Shown piece by piece: positions 1-5,491 of a stretch of 5,491 bases of DNA. Location of the stretch: NCBI GenBank assembly GCA_003164275.1, contig PLSY01000183.1:3429-8919 (forward strand). The letters are read 5' to 3'. The notes beneath the pieces are model-generated. The model searched no databases and was not told the DNA's origin. It saw only the letters and a program-made list of their open reading frames with translations. Within the stretch, counting starts at the first letter, position 1. Each line of letters starts with the position of its first letter. The position numbers and the translations under genes were made by a program. The stretch comes from Acidimicrobiaceae bacterium (GTDB lineage: Bacteria > Actinomycetota > Acidimicrobiia > Acidimicrobiales > RAAP-2).

Positions 1-1
1 G

Positions 2-178
2 GCCAAGAAGGCTCCGGCCAAGCGCGTGGCCACCAAGGCCCCGGCCAAAAGGGCCACGGCCCGCAAGGCTCCGGCCAAGCGGACAACGGTGAAGAAGACG
101 GTGGCCAAGAAGGCAACCGTCGCCAAGCGCACGGTGAAAAAGGCCGTGAAGAAGGCTGTGCGTAAAGCAACGAGGTAG
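2..178 (+). CDS. Lysine/alanine-rich C-terminal tail of a nucleoid protein, probably HU/HupB-like (5' end outside window)
   Basis: Only the last 58 codons and the TAG stop (176-178) are visible; the gene enters from the left edge. The visible peptide has 17 Lys and 7 Arg, 16 Ala, 8 Thr, 7 Val, 3 Pro and no acidic residue. It contains three KAPAKR units (DNA 8-25, 35-52, 65-82), then a proline-free stretch of TVKK/AVKK-type units ending KATR. Such tails are known on actinobacterial HU proteins (HupB/HupS), where they bind DNA and compact the nucleoid. Similar tails also occur on actinobacterial topoisomerase I and Ku and on histone H1-like proteins, so the tail alone does not identify the protein. 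HU is preferred because an HU gene lies near cofC/fbiD in mycobacteria and cofC is close by here. The globular domain is not visible. The tail is certain; the HU identity is inference. Confidence 0.6.
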   Translation, partial: AKKAPAKRVATKAPAKRATARKAPAKRTTVKKTVAKKATVAKRTVKKAVKKAVRKATR

Positions 179-226
179 TCGCTCGGAACCGGCACCGGCA
201 GCAGTTAGGTGCGGTCATGGACTGTT

Positions 227-254
227 TCAGCAGGGGCCCTCGGGTCCCTGCTGA
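227..254 (+). terminator. 12-bp hairpin in the gap between convergent genes, candidate terminator
   Basis: Positions 227-238 pair with 243-254 around a CTCG loop (239-242): 12 pairs with one G-T wobble at 236/245. The hairpin starts 48 bases after the stop of the basic-tail gene and ends 15 bases before the 3' end of the convergent deacetylase gene, where a terminator is expected. No T-run follows on either strand, so it is not a classic intrinsic terminator, although U-less hairpins are often proposed in high-GC actinobacteria. The wobble pair becomes an A-C mismatch in the minus-strand transcript, so the fold favours plus-strand RNA. Confidence 0.45.
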
Positions 255-269
255 CGCGTTGCGGCTCGG

Positions 270-1118
270 TCAGAGGTCGTTGATCGACCGAAAAGCTTCA
301 GCCGCGGACACGTCGGCCAGCGAGCCGTGCTCGGCCATTTGGTGTCGGACTTGGGCTGCGAACCTCTGGCGGCCGTCCGAGAGCGACCCGTCGTGGTCGC
401 CGTCGTTGGCAATGCCCATGGTCGACTCGAGTTGGCTGTGATGGCAGAGGAGTGCATCGATCTTGGTGGTGACGTAGGCAGCCACTTCTTCGACGTGATT
501 GGGCAGGTCGGGTTCGAACAGCAGCAAGGCGTCGGGCCGGTGTGGCTCGAGCTGCAGCTCGGGAAAGAAGTGGTGGTCCCGGGCCGCGACCAGTGCGTCG
601 ACGGTGATGAAGCCTGCCGCACGGTGGTCGGGATGCAGTCGGTAGCGCCTCCATGGGTCGTGGCCGAGGATGACATTTGGTCGCACCGATCGAATGACTC
701 TGGCCACGTCCCGCCGCTCGCCGACGCCATTTTCGAGCTCGCCGTCGACCCTCTGGAGGAAGTGGACCCGGTCGCTCAACGGCAACTCGGTGGTGGGCGA
801 GGATCGGTCGATGATCGCTGCGGCTGTTCGGCACTCGTTTTGTCGCCAGGCGACGAGTTCGGACAGATCGGCGTTCGGATCCCAGCTTCCCTTGGATCCA
901 TCGGTGAGAATCAGGTAGTGGATCACGGTCCCAGCGGCCGCCCACTTTGCTAGTGCCGCTCCGCATCCAAACTCGATGTCATCAGGATGGGCACCAAGGG
1001 CAAGGGCAACATCTGGAACGTCGAGGTCGACGGTGATCGGTCCAGAACGTAGGAGGTCGCCGACCGGCAGACCGCTAGGCGCAAACGTAGCCGCAGGGGC
1101 CCGGTCCCCGGCCGTCAC
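270..1118 (-). CDS. PIG-L/LmbE-family zinc-dependent deacetylase
   Basis: This 282-residue protein has the hallmarks of the PIG-L/LmbE fold, whose members remove N-acetyl groups from sugars or glycoconjugates such as GlcNAc-inositol and mycothiol or bacillithiol precursors. The first metal motif is AHPDD (residues 43-47): His44 and Asp47 should bind zinc and Asp46 should be the general base. The second is HPDH (162-165), with His165 the expected third ligand. Between them lie GSKGSWDP (74-81) and the WRQNEC helix start (91-96), typical of the family. There is no signal peptide, so a cytoplasmic site is likely. About 40 residues precede the core. The GTG start at 1118 is chosen because it overlaps the upstream cofC stop as GTGA; no Shine-Dalgarno is evident, which fits translational coupling. 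The motif HPDDIEFGCG looks more like general LmbE or BshB-type enzymes than MshB, so the substrate is left open. Family is secure; substrate is unknown. Confidence 0.92.
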   Translation of the reverse strand: MTAGDRAPAATFAPSGLPVGDLLRSGPITVDLDVPDVALALGAHPDDIEFGCGAALAKWAAAGTVIHYLILTDGSKGSWDPNADLSELVAWRQNECRTAAAIIDRSSPTTELPLSDRVHFLQRVDGELENGVGERRDVARVIRSVRPNVILGHDPWRRYRLHPDHRAAGFITVDALVAARDHHFFPELQLEPHRPDALLLFEPDLPNHVEEVAAYVTTKIDALLCHHSQLESTMGIANDGDHDGSLSDGRQRFAAQVRHQMAEHGSLADVSAAEAFRSINDL

Positions 1119-1741
1119 GCCGGTAACTGACCGAGCGCAGTCACGGGCACGACGTCTTCTGGCTCGTCGATGTCCCAGGCCAGATCGGGACGGTCGAGGA
1201 CCCGTACCGGTTGGTCGAGCCGTTTGGCCTCTTGGAGGTGACGGGAGAAGGATCCCGGACCGTAGGAGAACTGAAAGCCAGCGCTGGCGGGCAGGGCGAT
1301 CACATTCGTGCCGTTCCCGTAGCGGTCGGGCACGAGGGTAATGCCAGGTGCTCCACCGACCTCGGCCAGATCGGTGGCCCTGGGAAGGTCTCCGTGGGCC
1401 ACGGTGACCTGGACGACCCCGCTGGCTCGGAGGTGGGCAACGCCTGCCTCCACGGCACCGTTCAGACCGCGACCGGGCTCCCAGATCACGAGGGCCCCTT
1501 CGTCCCGGGCCCAGTCGGCGACCTCTGTGTCATCGCATACGACGGCTACTGGAAGAGGGTGAGCGGCACTGACCACACGATGCGCCATAGCCCGGGCCAG
1601 CTCGGCGCGCTGGCGCCCGTCGAGGGCAAGTTGCAACCGGTTCTTCGCCTGAGCGAACGCCTTCACGGGAATCAATACGGCACGCGGCCCGAGCTCAAGG
1701 GGGTGTCCCGGTAACGAGGACCGGAGGGATTCGCCTGCCAC
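1115..1741 (-). CDS. cofC: CofC/FbiD-type guanylyltransferase of coenzyme F420 biosynthesis
   Basis: This 208-residue protein matches the CofC/FbiD family throughout. These nucleotidyltransferases join GTP to 2-phospho-L-lactate (archaeal CofC) or, in mycobacterial FbiD, to phosphoenolpyruvate, giving the guanylylated intermediate that the CofD/FbiA enzyme transfers to Fo. Visible motifs are LIPVKAF (23-29) and AKNRL (32-36) at the nucleotide-binding N-terminus, GLNGAVEAG (92-100), HGDLP (116-120) with the metal-binding Asp, PDRYGNGTNVIALP (138-151), YGPGSFSRH (160-168) and a WDIDEPEDV tail (189-197). Length is normal for the family. The start is GTG at 1741; about 20 non-conserved residues precede the core, and I found no alternative start upstream before the in-frame stop at 1796-1798. 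It is the first gene of an operon with the deacetylase and is divergent from the adenylate cyclase. In an actinobacterium the PEP-using FbiD activity is more likely; that choice rests on lineage. Confidence 0.93.
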   Translation of the reverse strand: MAGESLRSSLPGHPLELGPRAVLIPVKAFAQAKNRLQLALDGRQRAELARAMAHRVVSAAHPLPVAVVCDDTEVADWARDEGALVIWEPGRGLNGAVEAGVAHLRASGVVQVTVAHGDLPRATDLAEVGGAPGITLVPDRYGNGTNVIALPASAGFQFSYGPGSFSRHLQEAKRLDQPVRVLDRPDLAWDIDEPEDVVPVTALGQLPA

Positions 1742-1753
1742 CGGGCCAGTGTA
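1741..1753 (-). promoter_or_regulatory. Candidate leaderless promoter (-10 element) of the cofC-deacetylase operon
   Basis: On the minus strand TACACT (1753 down to 1748) matches the actinobacterial -10 pattern TANNNT. It is followed by exactly six bases (1747-1742) and then the GTG start codon at 1741. Standard -10 geometry (-12 to -7) puts transcription position +1 on the G of GTG, giving an mRNA without a leader. No Shine-Dalgarno precedes the start, which agrees. No good -35 hexamer is visible near 1770-1778, as is common for such promoters. Inferred from spacing; not measured. Confidence 0.5.
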
Positions 1754-1769
1754 GGTGGGCCACCCCCTA
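1752..1769. promoter_or_regulatory. Imperfect palindrome in the divergent intergenic region, possible operator
   Basis: GGTGG (1754-1758) and CCACC (1760-1764) form a perfect 5+1+5 inverted repeat, and TAGG (1752-1755) and CCTA (1766-1769) give a wider, slightly offset symmetry. The site lies in the spacer just upstream of the cofC -10 hexamer, where a bound repressor would block RNA polymerase. It is short, and in GC-rich DNA such repeats arise by chance, so it is only a candidate. Confidence 0.2.
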
Positions 1770-1807
1770 GAGGACCGATGTGGCGACCACCGTGCTCAGG
1801 CGGGGCC

Positions 1808-1820
1808 TAGAGTGGGACTG
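1808..1820 (+). promoter_or_regulatory. Candidate leaderless promoter (-10 element) of the adenylate cyclase gene
   Basis: TAGAGT (1808-1813) fits TANNNT and is followed by exactly six bases (1814-1819) before the GTG start codon at 1820. This is the same geometry as the opposing cofC promoter and puts +1 on the first base of the start codon. The nearest -35-like sequence is GCGACC (1783-1788), weak and with a long 19-base spacer. The region just upstream of the start has no convincing Shine-Dalgarno. Inferred from spacing. Confidence 0.5.
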
Positions 1821-3007
1821 TGTCGGACCCCGAGGCGAGCATCGACACGAAGCGAGCCAAGGCCTTGGCTCGAGTGAGAGCGCTGCTCCTCGATCTCGGT
1901 TGTTCGAGCGAGGAGATCGACAGCGCCGTCGCCAACGACGTGATCGACCTGCTTGTCGTCGACCAGATGCTCGTCCCGACCGGGGTCAAGATGACCCAAG
2001 CGCAAGTGGCGGAGATGACCGATATCCCCGTCGATGTGGCGCGGCGCTTCTGGCGAGCACTTGGGTTCCTTGATGCCGGCGACGAGGACAGGTCGTTCTC
2101 CGAGATGGATCTCGAGGCCGTTCGTCTCTTCCAGTCGATGGAAGCCATGGGAACCGTGGACACCGACTCGGCCGTGCAGATGGCCAGGGTGATTGGATCG
2201 TCCATGGCCCGCATCGCCGAGGCCGAGGCATCGCCGGGCACGACACCCATCCTCGGGGCCTCAGGCGACAGCATCATCGATGCCGACCAGTTCGCTCGGA
2301 GCGCAGGTGAGTCCATTCCGGCCATGGCCCGGCTGCTCGAGTATGTCTGGCGTCGCCACCTCCAGGCGGCGACGAGACGAGCCATGCTCGTGCGATCCCG
2401 GGGGGCGGCCGAGGGCACAAACCCAGTCCTGGCCGTGGGCTTCGCCGACATGGTCGGCTTCACCACGCTCAGCCAGCACGTGAGTGACCTCGAACTCGCC
2501 GCAGTGGTTGCCCGTTTCGAGGAGCTCGCCCAGGACACCGTCGTCGCCCTCGGCGGACGCGTGGTCAAGATGATCGGGGACGAGGTGATGTTCGTGGTCC
2601 AAACGGCGGCTGGCGCGGCTGAGATCGGACTCGGCCTGGCCGAGGCCTACGCAGGTGACGATCTCTTGTCCGACGTGAGGGTGGGACTGTCGCTCGGCCC
2701 TGTGCTGGTCCAAGACGCCGATTACTACGGCCCGGTGGTCAACTTGGCTAGTCGGCTGGTCGGGGTGGCAGACCCCGGCACCGTGCTCGTCTCCGATGAG
2801 TTCCGCACGGCCCTGGCCCATGAAGGCGGCGCGGCCTTCGAAAGCCTTGCCCTGCGCTCACGGAACGTGAAGGACATCGGCCGTGTCCAGCTATGGAAGC
2901 TGATCCGGGCGGGAAGCCGGCCCAGCGCCGACAGAAAGCGAAACGTGCGGCGGGAGCGCCTCGAAGGGGTGTTGCGCGAACTCGATGAGGGGCACGAGCA
3001 TCGATGA
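1820..3007 (+). CDS. Class III adenylate cyclase with Rv1264-like N-terminal regulatory region
   Basis: This 395-residue protein converts ATP to cAMP. The C-terminal catalytic domain (about 200-365) has all six canonical residues: metal-binding Asp210 in FADMVGFT and Asp254 in KMIGDEV, adenine-specifying Lys250 and Asp301, and transition-state Asn308 and Arg312 in VNLASRL. Their spacing (40, 4, 7, 4) matches characterised mycobacterial cyclases such as Rv1625c, so an active homodimeric cyclase is expected. The N-terminal part (1-195) is predicted helical, without membrane segments, and total length and layout resemble Rv1264, whose N-terminal domain inhibits the enzyme in a pH-dependent way. 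A helix near 171-192 (RLLEYVWRRH onward) would link the two domains. Residues 58-107 resemble a MerR-type helix-turn-helix. A basic tail of about 30 residues follows the catalytic domain. The start is GTG at 1820, supported by the -10 spacing. The protein is cytoplasmic. Cyclase activity is well supported; the regulatory signal is inferred. Confidence 0.93.
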   Translation: MSDPEASIDTKRAKALARVRALLLDLGCSSEEIDSAVANDVIDLLVVDQMLVPTGVKMTQAQVAEMTDIPVDVARRFWRALGFLDAGDEDRSFSEMDLEAVRLFQSMEAMGTVDTDSAVQMARVIGSSMARIAEAEASPGTTPILGASGDSIIDADQFARSAGESIPAMARLLEYVWRRHLQAATRRAMLVRSRGAAEGTNPVLAVGFADMVGFTTLSQHVSDLELAAVVARFEELAQDTVVALGGRVVKMIGDEVMFVVQTAAGAAEIGLGLAEAYAGDDLLSDVRVGLSLGPVLVQDADYYGPVVNLASRLVGVADPGTVLVSDEFRTALAHEGGAAFESLALRSRNVKDIGRVQLWKLIRAGSRPSADRKRNVRRERLEGVLRELDEGHEHR

Positions 3008-3055
3008 GCGGAGCGAGGACCGAGCCACCAAGTCGTCGTGTGTCTGCCGCCCGAG

Positions 3056-5491
3056 CTACTCCTCGTTGAGACGGACCGTGGCGATGCCGAAGGCCCGGAG
3101 CTCGAAGCTGACTTCGAATGGGGATTGAGGAAGGCCACGAAGATCTACCAACCAGCCAGTGCGGCCCGGGAACTCGCACAGAGTCGGATGAGCGCGAGGA
3201 TTGAACACTCGGACCTCCACGAGCCCGGCCTCTCGGCGGACGGATGAAACCTCGACACCGTGAACGGTGAGGGCGGCTCCCTCGGCCGGCCGGCCTCCAC
3301 CTCCGAATGAGGTGGTCGTGATCAACTCCGTTTGGACCTGGTCAACCAGCTCGAAGGGATCAACGTCGCCAACATGGATGGCGTAGTCGGCCTCGACTGG
3401 ACCGATCATCTGGGGACCCTCCAGAGGGGTCATGGGACCGGCGGTCAACGATCTGGTCGTCATGCCGAGGCGAGAGAGCATGCCCGTTGCCCGCAACAAG
3501 GTGAGGGCGAGCGTCTTGGCCCGGTCAGATTCCCCGTCGGTGCCGCGCTCGATGTCCACCAGCTCGTACTCCAGGAGGCCGGCGTGCACCACGGTGAGCC
3601 CGCCGCTCGAGACGAATCGCCGAGACGGAAATGTCGGGGTCGGAGCCTCTTCGGCGCGCCCTTCAGCGGTCAGCCCTCGCTCGATGACGGCAAATGCGCA
3701 CTCGGCCGCTGAGTGGGCCGAGGGCTCGGGAAGAGGGAGGAGCACGCGCAGTCTGTGGTCGCGCGATGGGTTGACGAACTCGGTGTGGACCCTGACCATC
3801 GGCTCATCGGCCCGTACCTCGAGCGTGGTCGTGACCTCGACCTCATGGTTGCCGATCCTGGCCTTGGAGGTGCCGTCCACTCGGTCGGGCCACGAGTAGG
3901 ACGAGGTGACGGTCACCGTTCCCCTGACCGGTCCGCGGTCGCCGATGACGACGGCGACGGCATTCGGAGTGTCGACCACCGTGTCGACTAGGGGGGGCGA
4001 ATAGTTGTACGTGTCGCCGTGGTCACCACTGTCAATGAGTCGGCCGTAGCCGGGGAGGCCGTTCAAGGTGAAGGTCCCAAACGCGGCATCGACCGCCACT
4101 GTCACGAGGCCATTGCTGAGCGTGACCGACCCACCAGCTCCGCCATCGTCGAGCAGGCGAACGGGATGCGAGAGGGGGGCGCCATCGAACAGAGCCCACC
4201 CGAAGCCGGCGATCGGTGACTGGCGAGCCAGGATGCGGCGCACCGGAGGCTGCTCCAAGGCCAGTCGGACCTCGGTCTCGGGACGGGCGGTGAGGCGCGT
4301 ATAGAGCTCCCGCTTCACCTCTTCGACGGGCACCCCGTCTCGCGGCTCGGTACCGATGACGATGCTGATGTCCAGACCAGACTCGTCCTCGGCCATGGAG
4401 ACATCGGTCACGTAGGTGTCGTGGCCGAGTCGCGACCCCTGGATGAGGCCGAGCATGTTCTTCACCGTGGTTCCGTCGAGCGTGATCGAGCCAGGCAGAC
4501 CGGCCCGTTCGGAGACCACCTGGATGTCCGGGCCCGGTTGGCCGGCGGCGGTCACCACTACTTCGACCATGCCGCCACGCCGATGTGACGTCGGGTTCAG
4601 CACCATCACTCCGGGCATGGCCATGGAGGCGGTGAAAGCGGTGACGGCCTCTGCGGTCAGGCCGGTGCCGATGTGGAGGGCCTCGGCGTACCGATGGAGC
4701 ACGGCATCCACCACGTCGTCGGCCGAACAGGCGCAGATCGAGTCATGAGCGGAGTTCCGGATCATCAGCTTCCAGGCCAGCTCGAGGAATGGCGCCGGCC
4801 ATGCCCCGACGGGAACGAAGAGGGCGGAGAGGGGCTCGGCCAACTGCTCGAGGGAGTGCTCCGCCCGATGGGCGGCCTGTTTCACGTCGACCCGGTTGGA
4901 TCCCACCCCCATCAGCAGGTTCGATCGGGCTCCGGATCGGAGCTCGCCGGCGACATGGGGGAGCCCGTCGACAGGAGAAATGTCCAGATAGTCGGGGAGC
5001 GAGGTGATCGAGAGCTCGAACTCGTCCTGCATCCCGTTGACCTCGGCGACCACCGAACCAAGCCAGGGCTGAGGCCGAATGTGGTCGGTGCCGTTCATCA
5101 ACAACAAGGGGTCACCGGGCCGGAGGAAGGGCTCGAACTCCTCGACCAGCGAGCGCAGCCGGCGCAAGACGGCCTTCGCGTCCTTCGGTAGTGCGGCGCC
5201 ATTTCCGTAACCGGCGATGAGGTACTCGGCCCGGACCTCGGAACCGTCGGGCGAGGTCCAGTTGAACGCCGACCGGTCGACGGTGGAGGGGACGCCCCGC
5301 CACACCACCGTCCTGTCGAGCCCGGCCTCGTTCAGGATCTGGGGCATCTGGGCGATGTGCCCGAACATGTCCGGGAGGTATGCGACGCTCGAGACGCCAC
5401 CGAAGGCAGCACCACGCTCCATGCCGAGCTGCAGGTTGCGGACGATGGTCTCCCCGGACACCAAGAACTCGTCCATGAGGATGTACCACGG
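3056..5491 (-). CDS. GH38 alpha-mannosidase, C-terminal 811 residues (5' end outside window)
   Basis: The reading frame is open to the right edge, so the N-terminus with the family's first zinc-binding residues is missing. The first visible residues, PWYIL and then MDEFLVSGE, are conserved interior GH38 sequence, so the ATG at 5476 is not the real start. Numbering from that Met: the catalytic nucleophile should be Asp36 in YLPDMFGH (33-40); MNGTDH (127-132) carries a conserved acidic residue; WK..IRNSAHDSICACS (235-251) is the three-helix-bundle motif, with His244 expected to bind zinc. C-terminal beta domains follow, with family signatures near SNGLVTV (454-460), GDHGDTYNYSPP (484-495), GLTVVHAG (626-633) and LALTLLRATG (656-665). 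The enzyme hydrolyses alpha-mannosidic bonds. The substrate, such as mannan, mannosylglycerate or glycolipid fragments, is not evident. No export signal can be judged. It converges on the cyclase gene with a 48-bp gap. Confidence 0.93.
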   Translation of the reverse strand, partial: PWYILMDEFLVSGETIVRNLQLGMERGAAFGGVSSVAYLPDMFGHIAQMPQILNEAGLDRTVVWRGVPSTVDRSAFNWTSPDGSEVRAEYLIAGYGNGAALPKDAKAVLRRLRSLVEEFEPFLRPGDPLLLMNGTDHIRPQPWLGSVVAEVNGMQDEFELSITSLPDYLDISPVDGLPHVAGELRSGARSNLLMGVGSNRVDVKQAAHRAEHSLEQLAEPLSALFVPVGAWPAPFLELAWKLMIRNSAHDSICACSADDVVDAVLHRYAEALHIGTGLTAEAVTAFTASMAMPGVMVLNPTSHRRGGMVEVVVTAAGQPGPDIQVVSERAGLPGSITLDGTTVKNMLGLIQGSRLGHDTYVTDVSMAEDESGLDISIVIGTEPRDGVPVEEVKRELYTRLTARPETEVRLALEQPPVRRILARQSPIAGFGWALFDGAPLSHPVRLLDDGGAGGSVTLSNGLVTVAVDAAFGTFTLNGLPGYGRLIDSGDHGDTYNYSPPLVDTVVDTPNAVAVVIGDRGPVRGTVTVTSSYSWPDRVDGTSKARIGNHEVEVTTTLEVRADEPMVRVHTEFVNPSRDHRLRVLLPLPEPSAHSAAECAFAVIERGLTAEGRAEEAPTPTFPSRRFVSSGGLTVVHAGLLEYELVDIERGTDGESDRAKTLALTLLRATGMLSRLGMTTRSLTAGPMTPLEGPQMIGPVEADYAIHVGDVDPFELVDQVQTELITTTSFGGGGRPAEGAALTVHGVEVSSVRREAGLVEVRVFNPRAHPTLCEFPGRTGWLVDLRGLPQSPFEVSFELRAFGIATVRLNEE

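Noticed and set aside
8..82. Repeat array or CRISPR-like periodicity near the left edge
   Set aside because: The periodicity is in-frame coding repetition of KAPAKR units, not spaced DNA repeats with unique spacers.
217..953. Plus-strand open frames opposite the deacetylase gene (217-441, 327-953, 670-918)
   Set aside because: They are antisense shadows of a gene with clear catalytic motifs; their translations show no recognisable domain and high GC keeps such frames open.
1115..1118. Programmed frameshift fusing CofC and the deacetylase
   Set aside because: A stop/start GTGA overlap explains the junction, both proteins have normal family lengths, and no slippery sequence is seen.
1211..1714. 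Open plus-strand frame opposite cofC
   Set aside because: It lies wholly within cofC on the other strand, and the translation shows no family motif, whereas the minus strand matches CofC throughout.
1807..2821. Long minus-strand frames (1807-2568 and 2261-2821) opposite the cyclase
   Set aside because: The plus strand carries all six catalytic cyclase residues; the antisense products are low-complexity and unrecognised.
3008..3055. Terminator between the convergent cyclase and mannosidase genes
   Set aside because: I found no strong inverted repeat or T-run in this 48-bp gap, only short CGAG direct repeats.
2725..3179. Minus-strand frames spanning the cyclase 3' end and the mannosidase 3' end
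   Set aside because: They overlap two well-supported genes and show Arg/Ser/Pro-rich shadow composition with no domain.
3332..5191. Multiple plus-strand frames opposite the mannosidase gene
   Set aside because: GH38 motifs run along the whole minus-strand frame; the plus-strand frames are unconserved-looking shadows.
5474..5476. ATG at 5476 as the start of the mannosidase
   Set aside because: The frame stays open to the window edge, and the preceding residues PWYIL are conserved interior GH38 sequence, so the true start is outside.

Overview
This is a GC-rich bacterial window. It most resembles an actinobacterium, possibly of the Acidimicrobiia or a related lineage. The grounds are a lysine/alanine-rich nucleoid-protein tail, a coenzyme F420 biosynthesis gene (cofC/fbiD type), a class III adenylate cyclase with a mycobacterial Rv1264-like N-terminal region, GTG at all three visible start codons, and what look like leaderless promoters. 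The lineage is inferred from gene content; no rRNA or other marker is present.

Layout: (1) Positions 2-178 (+) hold the last 58 codons of a highly basic protein, most likely the C-terminal tail of an HU/HupB-like nucleoid protein. A 12-bp hairpin at 227-254 follows it, in the gap before a convergent gene. (2) Positions 1741 down to 270 (-) hold a two-gene operon. cofC/fbiD (1115-1741) comes first and is joined by a GTGA stop/start overlap to a PIG-L/LmbE-family zinc deacetylase (270-1118). (3) A 78-bp divergent intergenic region (1742-1819) carries, on each strand, a TANNNT -10-like hexamer exactly six bases before the GTG start codon. (4) Positions 1820-3007 (+) encode a 395-residue class III adenylate cyclase with all six canonical catalytic residues. 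(5) After only 48 bp, positions 3056-5491 (-) hold the 3' part of a convergent GH38 alpha-mannosidase gene whose 5' end lies beyond the right edge.

The genes do not form one pathway. CofC/FbiD makes an F420 precursor, the deacetylase probably acts on an N-acetylated sugar or glycoconjugate, the cyclase makes cAMP, and the mannosidase trims alpha-mannosides. The clearest regulatory unit is the divergent pair cofC-deacetylase and cyclase, which share one compact promoter region. An HU gene near cofC/fbiD recalls the mycobacterial neighbourhood hupB-mutT1-ppk1-fbiD, and this supports the HU reading of the truncated left-hand gene.

There is no gene-free stretch longer than about 90 bases. I saw no tRNA, rRNA, CRISPR array, insertion sequence or clear horizontally acquired segment. 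The window looks like ordinary chromosomal core and near-core content. I did not find an undescribed system, but several local features merit a check.
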